A stretch of DNA of 64,000 nt from Heracleum sosnowskyi (Eukaryota > Streptophyta > Magnoliopsida > Apiales > Apiaceae), in NCBI GenBank assembly GCA_030848705.1, contig CM061243.1, positions 121,606,674 to 121,670,673 of the forward strand, in the 5' to 3' direction. The translations under genes and the position numbers were made by a program. The notes beneath the pieces were generated by a model. That model worked only from the letters and a program-made list of their open reading frames with translations. It was not told the origin of the DNA and searched no databases. Positions 11,804-23,779 of this stretch are shown piece after piece. Positions within the stretch are counted from its first letter, which is position 1. Every line of letters begins with the position of its first letter.

Positions 11804-12356
11804 GTTAATGTTTAAATAGTAGAATTAGTGAGAGTTGGTGTCATCAGATTATTATTCAATTTAAATTTTATATAAAGTACCCCATCCCAAATTATCAAAT
11901 TGACCAAAGTTTAACCAACATTTACTGATTAATTTTTTATAATTTAATTTTTTTGAAAAATACATATTAAAATAAATTAAATATACTTTCTAGTGGTTTA
12001 ATTTTTATAATTTTTATATTTATATTAAATATGTAATATTTGATCAAAATTTGGTCAATTTGACCATAAAAAATTAAACATGACAAAAGTTTTGAGATTA
12101 TATGATACTAGTGCGATTATGTCTGTATTCGTACCATAACTCGTACAAAACTTGTACATCATAATTAGTGCCTGTGCTTAAATTTATTCTGGGAGCAACC
12201 CTTTTTTTTCAGAACACTAATTAAAAAAAGTGTACTCACTAACGCATAATCTTTGTGGAGACTCGAAATGTTGCAATCTACGAGGAAAAGGATGACCGCT
12301 AGAATACAATATTAGAGTAGACATGCATAACTTCCGAACATCATATGGTGATTTAG
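11804..12356. other. Intergenic DNA between Helitron and ATP synthase gene
   Basis: Weak inverted similarity around 11890-12075 (AATTGACCAAAGTTT versus TTTGGTCAATTTGACC) suggests an eroded MITE, but ends and target duplication could not be defined. No gene. Confidence 0.4.
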
Positions 12357-12418
12357 CAAGCTTGAATAAAATCAGGAATGCGCATCGGATCACTTCAGGG
12401 TCGGGGGAGAGTTATCAT
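12357..12418 (-). repeat. 3'-flank motif shared with the SAUR gene
   Basis: Minus-strand partner of 4539-4600: CCTGAAGTGATCCGATG, then GCATTCCTG, TTTTATT and GCTTG. It lies about 540 bp downstream of the ATP synthase stop codon, in the same orientation as that gene. Confidence 0.45.
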
Positions 12419-12958
12419 GATTAAGACTGGAAAACAACTTTTGTTCAGTCTGAAAATCTAGACTTCGACCTGCAAAACCACAATCACCTAAGATTGATCT
12501 CCCTAGGATATAAACATGTTTGATCCAGTCTTCAGAGAATAAAATTACAATACAAGCAGCAATTGCCAAAACATTGTTAAGCATGATATTCTAGAGAGGC
12601 AAATATCCAACGGATAGAAGAGAAATTGCAGCGATATAACAATCCCACTTTACACAAAACAAGAGAGTCAAGGTCAGGAACAGCATTCTCATGGAAACTG
12701 AACTTTATGAAAAGAGAGGTATTAGGAAACTTTTGGTTCTGGATTTCCGAAGTTGGGAAGCCCAAAAGATCTTTGCTAAAGTTAGGACAAAGCTTCTGTT
12801 TCGATTTAATACAAATAAACTCAATGAGAATACTTTCATTCTTGACAATGCAATTTTCTCATGTGATCTTGGAGATGACATACTCTTCACTCCTGCTATA
12901 ACAAATTAATACTCGGGGAATTTATGCTTCAATAAAATAGTCCCGGAAAAAGTAATAT
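12419..12958 (-). other. 3' flank of the ATP synthase gene, probable 3' UTR in part
   Basis: Less AT-rich than the DNA beyond it. A 64-codon minus-strand frame (starting MLNNVLAIAACIVILFSEDW) lies at 12390-12584 but matches nothing I recognise and carries no domain, so it may simply be UTR. I could not fix the polyadenylation site. Confidence 0.35.
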
Positions 12959-15900
12959 CTAGAGGAAGTTTCGGATGTCCAGAGACTTGACCTCAGGCAT
13001 TTCTTCATCCTTGAATTCCTCCCTGAATATAACAAATGATAAAACATGAGTTTAAACAAAGAGGAGTTGAGAAAAAAAAAGATATAAATTAAAACATTAG
13101 GACACGTGCCTTTTCTTTTGAGTTTCCATAGCTTCAAGAGCATCCTTCTCCAGCTCTTCTAATTGCGCTTTAGCGATTTTAAGCTCTAACTCCTCTTCAT
13201 ATTTGGGTAGCTCTTCTTTACTAATGCCAAGTCTGCCGTGAAACATGAAAAATTAGAACTTACAAAATCAGAACGGTAGTGTGCAAGATGGTGTTATCAA
13301 CAAAATCCATCAATTTACATGAAAATTCTAACTAGAGCCAAAAGAGAAAATACTAAATTACGGCCACCAAACTTCAAACGTGCCTTGCCCCATGTATAAA
13401 AAGACTCGTCTTTACAATTTTTTGAAATTTGATTCCTTAAAATATTTTTAATCGAACTTGTAATAAACACTAACAGGTACTACAATGATGTGATCAATGA
13501 TAACATCCTCTTGAAATAAAATTGCAGTTTCAATAATCTAAAAATCAATATGCGCAAGAAGCCAATAAGTGTTGTTGGATTAATTACAAACATCATTAGC
13601 ATTGATAGAACTTACTACATGCTTTTAAAAAGTTCCTAGGAGTACACAAGGTGCTCCGGTGTGATTCCGCAATATATAAACTCTTTTTTTCCCTTTACAA
13701 AACGCAGAGCAAATCCCAAATACATAGTTTCCCTCTTCTACTTATGCAAGCTGTTACAAAGCTACATCCTTTGGCCGAGGTGTGCATTAAATTGATGTTT
13801 CGCATAGAAGCATGTGCCCAACTTTACCAAACTTAGTTACTTGTTCTCTATATTCTTTACGTAATTTTTTTATATGTTTGAAAGGGAATATAATTTTATG
13901 GTTGGTTAGTTGAAAGTGTTGTTATTTAAACATATATACATGCACTCCTTGTATGATGACATTATAGTTTGCCTTTAAATATATTTGGTTATACATGCAC
14001 TCCTTGTATGATGACATTATACTTTGTACGTAATTTTTTTATATGTTTGAAAGGGAATATAATTTTATGATTAGTTAGTTGAAAGTGTTGTTATTTACAT
14101 ACATGAAATTTGAATACTTGTTATTTACTTGCTGTCTTATTCATCTTTTTAGAATGTGCATCTGAGGGCCAAAATGAGTCAACAGCGTGTATGGGAGCTC
14201 TACTATCAGAAAACACAGCCAGGAGGCCCAGGACGATATGCACTTACTTCTTGTTGATCTTTTCAAACTCAGCATGCAGCATAGCCATTCCTTCTTTGTC
14301 AGCCTTCATAAGCGGCTTTTTTATTTGTTTTTCAATGTTCTCCACTGCATCCATCATCATAGCTTCTGCACCAAGTTCATCAGTAAGACCTCTCCTGCAA
14401 GAAGCAATTCATGTGCATGAGGTCAAAAGAGATACAACAAAGATTTCATGCTAAATGATGCACTAAATTGCTATAAATCAAATGAAGATGTTACGGAGCA
14501 TGCGAGTATATACACCTTCGCCAGCATTGCATGGCAGTGGTATAATACCACTTAAAAGGTGACTCCTATTGCTGAAGACAAGTGAAAGTACTATCAAGAC
14601 ATAAAATTATTACTGTAGTCACAAGAACTTGGTGAATGATAATTGCTTTGCTTATTGCTCACTATATCACAAGGAAACAGGTGTTTTATAGATGGTCATT
14701 GCAGGGGGAAATGAAACAAGTATAGCATGAGGAAAAGTTATTTTCACCAGAAAAGCAAGGCAAAAATATTAACTTATCTGGAGAAAACAAGTGGAGATTA
14801 TAGTTGTATAACAGATAACAAACCAAACATAGTGTAAACTAGAAAACAAAAAATTAACTGCCTTGTTTAACTTTACTTCCAACTTAAGGAGCAAGACTAA
14901 CTGATGCTTGGCTTATTCTGGACATGGCATATGACTAAGAAAACAAAAGACTTCCTGAGAGTGAACAGATCAAATTTACGCAGTCAGGCTAAAGCAGCCT
15001 TTTATTCTTTTGGCTTCTTTATTAATTCATTTAGAAGAATAGATCTAATTACCATTGGCAATTGATAGATGAGTAAATACCACTGTTTTTAAGTTGTTTG
15101 CATGGCTGTGTGCCACTAATATGAATACCGACGCCCAATATATATAACCTAATCGCATATGATCATATTGGTATATATGTACCACTATGATGCTAGATGC
15201 TCACCAACTTAAAACAGTAACTATGTAGCAGAAAAGGAATGCCAGTTCTATAATTTATCCAGTAGGTGACTATGTTTAGAAGTCCAAAATAGATAGCGAA
15301 ATAACTAAATTCACTATATAGACTATTATACATTTATACTTGTATATAGTCTAAATGGTTTATAGTCGCGATAGTTAATAAATATCACTTTCTCAACCAA
15401 ATAGAAACAAATTGTCCACTTAAGGGCTCTAAATTTAACTCAAAGTGTAAACAGCCAACAGGTGTAAGTCATTTAAAGTAGATGATACACTTGAGACATT
15501 CTAAGTCACAAGGATTCTAGGATAGTCTGAACAATTATTAGATACGACTTCCTGGGCTTCTCAGGGTCCTTGTCATTATTTGACTAACTGATAAAGACAT
15601 GATCAAAATGTCTATTGAACTTTTCTCTTCAACTCTTCCCTTTACGAATTACTTACAGCTGAAACAATTACTAACAGCTACTTTAAATATCAATTACATC
15701 GAATTCGTAAGCATGAGCTGATCAATTAAATAAATATTTTCTACCTTGATAAATATGGAATATTAGATTAAATTAGAATATAATAGCTAAAAACTTCTCA
15801 CATAATTCAGTCAAATTACTTGGTGTGTTTGTAACCAATAATGAGAAACAACATACAAGCATATTGTGTATCCACGTTGTGCTATGCACATATACCATGC

Positions 15901-18900
15901 AAGTTTTATATACAAGTTATCATAAAAACATAAATCTTTCACCAGAAATCTACCTGAATATTGATGAATAAAATATAACATCTTCATAGCAACAAGATTC
16001 ATGTGAATGAAGGTGACATTTTAAACGTGAATTGCATGTACACACTGTAAAGATTTTATACAGATAAATTAAAACATAAGAAATGCAGAAATAAAAATGA
16101 AACTCAGTCTGCCAATTTATTTGTTAAGAAAACCAATTTAAACTACAGTGAAAACTTCAAAAGACTCGGAACATTATTACGTACTTGATTCTAATCTCCT
16201 TCAATGCCAACATATGTGTACGGGCATCTTCAATATGAGCTGTTCGTGTCACAATGGTGTACTTAGTTCTCTCAGACTCTGAAAACAACTTTGCTCTGCA
16301 AATAGAGAACATAAGACAGTAAAAGTAGCTCGGGTAAGTAAATAATGTTACTAAGAGCATCAGCGTACATTATTAAACTTGAGCAACAAGTGGTAGACCA
16401 CTAGCAATGAGTCATATGACATACACCGAGCATAAACAAGTAGATAACTATATAAAAGATACATATACATATAACTGACTGCGTAAGGATAGCAGTGGAA
16501 AGTACTACAGAGAACGCTTGAAATAAACCCAAAATTCCTATTAATTTATTGTTAGTTTAGATTCTGTAACAGAATGACAGCTTGTATGGGATTAAAAACA
16601 TGCGAGGGACTATCGAAGAAATAACAGTAGAGACGTAGGAACTCTATTTTAAAACAGGAAAGTAATGTAAAAGTGACTAGAGTAGAAAATAAATTTGAAG
16701 GATCTAGACCTTAAATCTGAGTACCATTCCACGGGATCTTCACTTTAAATATTGTAAAAGAAATCGGTACATGTCATGATTCTGCACACCTAAAACATGT
16801 GCACACACACACATACTTGTGCTTGTGCATTATTATCTTATCATCCTCAAATGTAACTTCGTTAATAAGATTTCAGTATATATATTAGGGTTATTAACAT
16901 TTTGACCCTCGAAGTTTTCTCAAAAATACACAGTAGCCCTCAAAATAAAAAAATGTACTTCTACACCCTTAATGTATGGCATTTGTACATCCTAACCCTT
17001 TTTCAGATTTTTTCATTTTTCTCTTCCAATTTTACCCTCATAATTTCAATTTTGACCCTCAAAGTTTGCATAAAAGTACTCATCAACCCTCAAAATATGG
17101 CGCACTTGTACATTTGGACCCTTATATTGAGTTGTTTTCATAATCCTCACAACATTCGATTTGCTGATCTATTCAATGAATATGTTGATCTTTTGGAAGA
17201 ATATTAACTAGTAAGCATAGAGAAATAGTTATGGATGAGATATGAACTAGAAAAGAATATCTAGGAGCACCACTAGCAACAATCAGAAGTTAATGAAGAT
17301 GTTTTCAAAGCTCGTTCTGCACAATGTAACCACTTCAAAGTCGTACACTAGATAATGGAGGGATCTTAGACACTGATGTCTCGTTACAGGTGCAAGTAGA
17401 GAAAAAATAACATTGAATTAAGATCTTAATCACATAAAACAAAGTTGGGGGTAAAATAGGAAAAAAAATTCTGAAAGATAATTTCAAGGGTCCAGATGTA
17501 CAATTGCGAAATTTCAAGGGTATGGAAGTATGTTTTTTTACTTTAAGGGCTGATGTGTATTTTCTTGAAAACTTTGAGGGTTAAAATGTTAATAACCCTA
17601 TATATTAAGGAAAACAAGAGATGTTCAACTAAATAAATGGAGTCTCACTTTTCTCTTACAGTCTTCATGACTTTTGCATATTGAGACACAGCAGCAGGAT
17701 CCTCAGGATCTATTGTGATCTTCTCTTTCCGAAGCACCCCTATGGCTGTCTCGAATTTATTTTTAACATCAAGGAAAATGTTCTTGAGCAACTCTGCACA
17801 TATAAGGTAAATAATGTAAATACCATATTTTCATATACAGGGACTTCAATTATCGACATCAAATGTACTGAAAGTGAAAGATAGTCATAAAGATAACACA
17901 TTTTCAAGTAAAGTTAATCTTAAGCACATTCTTCCCATTGAGCATTAGTACACTTTTAGCAACATGAGCAAGATCTTCAATTGCAAGCAAATCTATATAT
18001 CTCTATATACAATTTCTTTAGTAACTAATTACTAACTATACCCTTTAATTAAGTCTATGCTAGGTCACAATCATAAGAAAGGTTATATATGTCATTCTCA
18101 GAGTAACACTTCAAGTTTGTGAGGAAAAACTTTTGATGGGAGTGCCTAACATAATAAGTGAAGGTGGGTAACATCATAACACTAAAGAGATTCCAATACA
18201 TATAAAAAAAACATCAATAAATATAGTTATTTTATTTCCTTTTTCAGATTGAAATATAAATCTAGTAGTTAGATAGGGAATAATCTACATGTTCAAATCA
18301 CGATAAAGTAGTGTACAGAAGGTCAAACGACCGATATAAAGGAACATATATGGCATGCATTTAGAAATAATATTGTATATATATAAAGCTTTAATTCATT
18401 ATACTAATATTTCTTATTATTACATACAAGCAACTCAAATCATAAAGCAAAATAATACTGAAGAAAATAGTATTTAGATAGATATATATAAGAGCAAGTC
18501 CAATGCATAGCTATGATTGGTTCTATAGCTATAATATAGAACTAAGTTTGCAAAAACATCACTCCAATGCATAGCTATACTTCGATGGATAAATGCATAA
18601 ATGGATAGTTGGTCCTATATTTAAGACTAAAGATGGCTATAGCTATATAAGTTATGTTGATAGTTAGTTTTTCATCGAACTGGGGCATAAAGTTTGTTAG
18701 TCAAATATCTGATAAAAGAGATGCTAAAAAGGCTGAATTAATTTTGGAAGAAAACAGATTCCCTTCCAAGGAAGGCGGGGTGGCACAAGGATGGGGAAGA
18801 AAACATACTACTATCATTATGCTATTCTTCAATCAGTAACTAACTAGCTAATAGTACTTCACCTACGCATGTTAACAATTAAGCTTAAGGCCTTTTTTAT

Positions 18901-21900
18901 AAGCTTTGATTTCATGACCTTACCATATGGTATATGTGTTATTTTCTTCACAGATGACCTGTGTATGCTTCAAAGTTATGAGACAAGCGAGTCCCAATAT
19001 GTCATGTCCATTTTTTTTTTGGATGGATCATTTCCCAACACATTATCTAAAATTTCACGATCTCAAGGAGCATACTATAAAATAGCACAAAGGCAAGAAG
19101 AAAAAAAAACTGTTTCATCATTTTGAATCGGAGGGCGACATATCTCACGATATGTGTGTTTTAAAAATAATAATTGATAATCCACTTGGTAAGTATTACG
19201 CATGTAAAAAACTAAATGTAAAAAAAAAATACTACAACTCTAGGAGAATGCATAACAATTGTAAAGAGATTTTTCATAGGTTTGAGACCATATCAAATTA
19301 TAGGCTACTACTACCCATAACCCAATTAATTATTAATCATATAAGAAATAAGTATTAAACAGAAAAACTAAAAACTACTTAGACTTATTTTGTGGTGGTT
19401 AGAAAATCACTTTTATGCCTGTCCACCACAAAAGAGAAAACAGACAACTAATTGCTAATTGCTGTATATTTAATAATAGGATGAATAGAAGCAATTTGAT
19501 CTAGACATCTATACGGAAATCAAAATGCTGCCACGATATCATAAATATATATTTGTAAACGAAGTCTTTATACTAATTTTAGTTATGCATTAAATACTCA
19601 TTTTCATTCGCAACTTATGAACGTTGCAGATGGAACCTACAAAAGTAAATTATTTAAAATATTAAAACTCATTAAAAGACACATATTTCAGCATATCCTC
19701 TTAACAAATAAGACAAGGTTAAAAATGTTCAAATCATGTACATGATCTCAATCAACAAAGAAGAAAGAACTAAATAAATATAACAAACTCTACGGACCTC
19801 ACAACTATGCATACCCTTTCCATTTACATGTTATCTAGTGCCACAACAAATTCAGAAAAAATAAGCCGTATTTTGTCTTAGTAGTTTCAATTCTCTTCAA
19901 TACTTCATATATTCTTAGCCCAGGTGTTTAAAATTTTAGTTTGGTGCCGAATTTAGAAATCAAAAGGTAGTCTAGTAGTCTTCTCTTCAATAATTCATAT
20001 ATTCTTAGCCCAGGTGTTTAAAATTTTAATTTGGTGCCGAATTTAGAAATCAAAAGGTAGTGTAGTAGTCTTTGTCAAATCATGCATCAAACTGCTGAAT
20101 TTGTCAACTTTGTCTGGACCAAGAAGTCACCATAGTTTCATTAAATAACAACTGCAGTTTTAGCAGATAAGACCTACTATCAGCTAGAAAGCAGGGGTGC
20201 GGCACCACCATGCCGAACTGCGCACTGAATACGTATGAGTGCGGGGGTGCGGGGGTGCACGGGGGTGCGGCTGGATACGTACGGGGTGCGCCACCCGGCG
20301 TGTCCCCGTATTTTACAGATCGGATTCGTGGGGGTGCGGGAAGGGGGGTGCGGGAAGGGCAGGATTGATAACTTTTTTCTTGTCATCTCCCCTGTTTCTC
20401 TACAGTCTTGGGTAGTCGATTCGATTGAGTTGGGTGTTTCAGTTTTGTATGTATAACGTGTACATGTCTGTATGTATAACTTGCTTGACTGTCGTTTGAC
20501 TTTGTATATATGGTGTATGTATAGCCCGTGTTGTTTAATTTCCACCGACTGTTACACTTTTTTTATAATTATTTTTTTATTGATTGTCAGTCTCTTTAAT
20601 TGACTCTTATTAATTATGTATGTGCGCTAAATTTGTGTAAAAAACATGTATCATCAAAAAATTATTTTTTTAAAATGGATTTTGGGCAGGAGCAACTGAA
20701 CAAATGTATGGCAACTCTTGGATAATATATATAATATAACATATAATATATATTTTTAATATTTTAATATTTGCCGTATCCCCCCGCACCCGAATCCCCA
20801 TATTTTCAAATTTGCCGAATTCCCGTATCCCCGTACCGCGCACCCGCACCCGCACCCATGCTTCTTAGACTATCAGATATCTATGTTTTGAAGAATGGGA
20901 ACTCTTGTATATTACTCACCATCTCCCTTTAGCGTAGGAGGAGGACTATCGCCTTTTGTGGCAGGAGGAGCAGTGGCAAAAAGCCGAACCGGAGCTGCAT
21001 ACTCTGATTGAAGGATAGCGGGACCAGTGTATACCTGAAATACCATAATTTTGTTAGAAAAGATCACTCTCCAGTATTTACTTATTAAAGAACTATTACA
21101 CACACAGACATACTAGAGGTGCATTTGTATTAAAAAGTATAGTGTCAGCTTCAAAATCACCCTTAAAAAAAGTCATATAGTACCATGGCCCTACATTTAT
21201 ATCAGATTCATAGAAATTATTATAGAACGCCTCGGACATTTTTAGTTCCACAATACATCAACGGACAGGTAGTAGTTTTTATAAAAGCACCCCTGAAGTC
21301 GAGAAATATTTGGTTCCACAATGCATCAATGAACAGGTACAAGTACAACCTTATTAACATACACAACAATATTTCCTTATGTTGTCAAGCTGGTAGAAGC
21401 AATACGGTGATAAGCTATCTGCCTATGTTTGTTAAATCTATAAGAAATGCTGAACAAATATACATCACATTCAGACCACCTTAAAAAATATTGAGTTAAC
21501 CTGTACCAAACTTCACCGAAACACAATTCAGTAATAACAAATATAAAGAGTTACATACTTTTACAGTTAGTAATTTTCGTTTATGACTCTACAACCATAA
21601 AATCTACAATAATTTTAATAATTTACTTAACCTCATGCACTAAAAGCTACATCACAAATCACGAATACTGTCATCTCTATAAAACAATGTAAATAAATAC
21701 CTTACATAGGGTAAATATCAGCTTTAACCTATCCGCTCTCTCCTATAAAGCACTTCACACTATAGCCACTACAATCTCAGCTACCATTTGCTCTTCATAC
21801 CTTCGAATCACTAACATGTCGACATCTTCATTTCCAAAATATCTAATCTCGTAAGTCAAGCCGAGTTGTTAATCTACTAATCAAATAATCATATCTCGTA

Positions 21901-22171
21901 AATATAATTATATAAAAAACATACACATCTACGACATAGCTAAGATCTACAATGTGCATTCCGTTTTACTTGCAACTAATTTTAAATCACAAACATTTTA
22001 TTAAATACACAAATCATTATTCCATAAAATTCCAAACATAACAAATTAACAATTGAATTAGATATGAAATGAACAGATTATACTATATACACAGATATAA
22101 AATAATTTGAAAATCAACAGGAATGAACAATTTGAATGGATTACAGATATGTAATGAATGAAGAGAGAGAT

Positions 22172-22202
<31 letters not shown>

Positions 22203-22213
22203 GAGGGAGAGAG

Positions 22214-22264
<51 letters not shown>

Positions 22265-22314
22265 ATATATACCTGTCGAGTAGCTCTGGAGAGGATACGA
22301 GAAGCCAATGCCAT
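12959..22314 (-). CDS. MGP1: Mitochondrial ATP synthase 24 kDa subunit (7 exons)
   Basis: Exons on the minus strand: 22314-22273, 21034-20920, 17793-17649, 16295-16185, 14394-14248, 13232-13110 and 13022-12959. They sum to 747 nt, 248 codons plus stop, and every junction keeps phase. The product begins MALASRILSRATRQ, an Arg-rich presequence for mitochondrial import, followed by VRLFATAPPATKGD. The conserved body reads FETAIGVLRKEKITIDPEDP, RGLTDELGAEAMMMDAVENI, ISKEELPKYEEELELKIAKA and ends KSLDIRNFL. This matches the plant-specific FAd / 24 kDa subunit of F1Fo ATP synthase (Arabidopsis At2g21870, needed for pollen function), usually about 240 residues. It is mostly charged helix with coiled-coil character near the C-terminus. 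Intron 6 (13023-13109) begins GC, the only choice that keeps frame. Introns 2 and 3 hold MITEs. An in-frame upstream ATG at 22428 could extend the N-terminus by 38 residues. Confidence 0.93.
13858..14100. repeat. Intronic direct repeat, period about 169 bp
   Basis: TACGTAATTTTTTTATATGT and the following 60 bp occur at 13858 and again at 14027. Between them TACATGCACTCCTTGTATGA occurs twice, near 13937 and 13992. This is a local tandem duplication inside intron 5 of the ATP synthase gene. Confidence 0.75.
16888..17598. mobile_element. Mutator-like MITE in intron 3
   Basis: Left end GGGTTATTAACATTTTGACC and right end GGTTAAAATGTTAATAACCC are inverted repeats, and further pairing runs inward (AGTTTTCTCAAAAATACACA versus TGTGTATTTTCTTGAAAACT). 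TATATATTA at 16879-16887 and 17599-17607 is a perfect 9-bp duplication. 711 bp inside an intron of the ATP synthase gene (intron 16296-17648). No transposase ORF; the 101-codon frame across it is non-conserved and AT-driven. Confidence 0.85.
19891..20070. repeat. Perfect-period 90-bp tandem duplication in intron 2
   Basis: Two adjacent 90-bp units (19891-19980 and 19981-20070), each beginning TTCTCTTCAATA and ending near TAGTAGTC, differ at only a few positions. A recent local duplication inside intron 2 of the ATP synthase gene. Confidence 0.85.
20192..20860. mobile_element. hAT-like element with GC-rich ends in intron 2
   Basis: Left end CAGGGGTGCGGCACC, and the right end read inwards is CATGGGTGCGGGTGCGGG. 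Both arms are unusually GC-rich against an AT-rich background and contain further inverted words (TACGGGG/CCCCGTA, CCCGTATTTTACAG versus the inward ATATGGGGATTCGGG). CA(G/T)GGGTGCGG ends suit hAT elements. The flanking octamers do not match well, so the edges or the class may be wrong. No transposase. Confidence 0.5.
22162..22262. repeat. (GA)n microsatellite next to the intron 1 donor
   Basis: About 100 bp of nearly pure GA on the plus strand, which is (CT)n in the transcript, starting about 10 bp after the 5' splice site of intron 1 of the ATP synthase gene (donor at 22272). CT tracts near plant transcription starts can act as Y-patch or intron-mediated enhancement elements (general knowledge); no such role is shown here. 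Confidence 0.95.
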
Positions 22315-22430
22315 TTCTAACTGATCGGAAACACTGAGACTATCTGAAAATGAGGTCTTGCGAAAGTGGCGAGAGGATGCTCTAAACAGGGAAATCGTAG
22401 AGGCGACGACGTCGTTTGTAATGTGCATAA

Positions 22431-22556
22431 TGGGCTTCGGTGTTTGGGTTAGGTCGCTGGGCTAAATTTTGTTTATTTGTGAGCCAGCATTTTCCTTTGA
22501 TATTAACCCAGTTTGATTATTCAAAGGAGCAGGCTTATAGAATAAATATTTGGGCC
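22431..22556 (-). promoter_or_regulatory. Three site II motifs upstream of the ATP synthase gene
   Basis: TGGGCT at 22431-22436, TGGGCT at 22458-22463 and TGGGCC at 22551-22556 lie 117-242 bp upstream of the ATG. Site II elements (TGGGCC/T), recognised by TCP-type factors, are known to be enriched in promoters of plant nuclear genes for oxidative phosphorylation, which matches the gene's role. The transcription start is not visible, and the nearest motif could lie in the 5' UTR. Confidence 0.6.
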
Positions 22557-23011
22557 TTTTTTGTATTACTTCAGATGTTAAACTCAGCTTATGTCCAATA
22601 TATTTTTTTTGGATGAATCAATTTTCTCAATACATTACAAATACATCGAAATCAATAATAAATTACGTAATATTCTGGAACATACTCATGACTTATATGG
22701 GTTTTAAAACTAGTTACAAACTTACAATAAAACATAATATTAGATATTAACATTATTATGTCCAAAAATCAATCTCGCTTTATTCAGAGATGTAACTCTT
22801 ATAAGATCGAAGGAAGACGATTCATGCCCGAATGATATATTTCACATCTAATATCGCATAGGGTTGAAGGGCTTTCTCTTATTAGAGGGTTGGCCCTTTA
22901 ATTAGCTATTTTTAGTATCTTGTTCAAGGTAGGAGTCGATTACGATATTCTAGGCTCAATAACTTGGTCGCTACGCCGAAGAAATTATTATGATTCAAAT
23001 ATATTATTCAT
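22557..23011. other. Distal upstream region, no gene seen
   Basis: AT-rich. A segment near 22590-22640 (TTTTTTTTGGATGAATCAAT) weakly resembles 19005-19040 in intron 2, so both may be relics of the same dispersed repeat. No supported ORF. Confidence 0.4.
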
Positions 23012-23779
23012 CAAACAAACATTTTACCCGTGCTACGCACTGAAAGCCCCATCTTAATTGTTTTTTTAATTGTAAATTTATTATATAACAGAAGTTGTAT
23101 TAATTTTTTTCCTACACATTTTTACTAACAGTTCATGTTGTTATGACAAAAAGTGTAGTTGAAGTGTTATTTATCCGAATAGACATACAAGTATTAATAA
23201 ATATAAATTATGTTATTGGTTGTTAAGATCATCTCCAAAGGTATTAGCTAAAATCGTTGGCTAAAATAATATAAAATAATGATAATGCATATTTTGTCGA
23301 ATTCGTAGGGGGTTGTATTCCAACGGAATTAGCTATAATGAATTGTTAAATTTTAAAAATAGTATTTTTATTATTAGAGGTTGAGGATCCTGAGGTCGAC
23401 CTCAGTTAATTTCCCTGAGGTTATACTCAAATCTCATGTTAAAACACGAGGGTGCTATTGTAATTTCAGAATATTATATGTATTTACAAAATTACCATTA
23501 AAAATTTATACTAAAAAAACCTATTATCTTAGGAAATTTCCCGAGGTCAACCTCAGGTTCCTTTTTCTCTTATTATTATTTATGTTTGTCATAAATAGAT
23601 TATAGTATTTTAATTTGGTAACAGGTGACATGGAATTTGTTACAGATCCCTAAGTATTCAGCAAATATAGTCAATCTAAATTGGTTGGCCAAATTTTTGC
23701 TAACAGGAATCTCTCATTGGAGCCACAATAATTTTACAAATTATGTATAATTTTTTAGAATGCCACGTGAAAACTTTAG

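Noticed and set aside
12626..12909. Plus-strand frames of 91 and 72 codons near the ATP synthase 3' end
   Set aside because: No conserved domain, mutually overlapping, and opposite to a probable 3' UTR.
14110..14454. Plus-strand frames of 114 and 77 codons
   Set aside because: They are antisense to exon 5 of the ATP synthase gene, whose minus-strand frame matches a known family.
16902..17207. 101-codon plus-strand frame in intron 3
   Set aside because: Falls inside a MITE with proven target duplication; Phe/Ser/Leu-rich and not conserved.
20180..20545. 121-codon minus-strand frame in GC-rich DNA
   Set aside because: Covers the repeated GTGCGGG arm of a hAT-like element in an intron; no domain.
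22136..22428. Frames of repeated Glu-Arg or Ser-Leu across the GA repeat
   Set aside because: Pure translation of a dinucleotide repeat. Only the short MALASRILS part of the minus frame is real coding.
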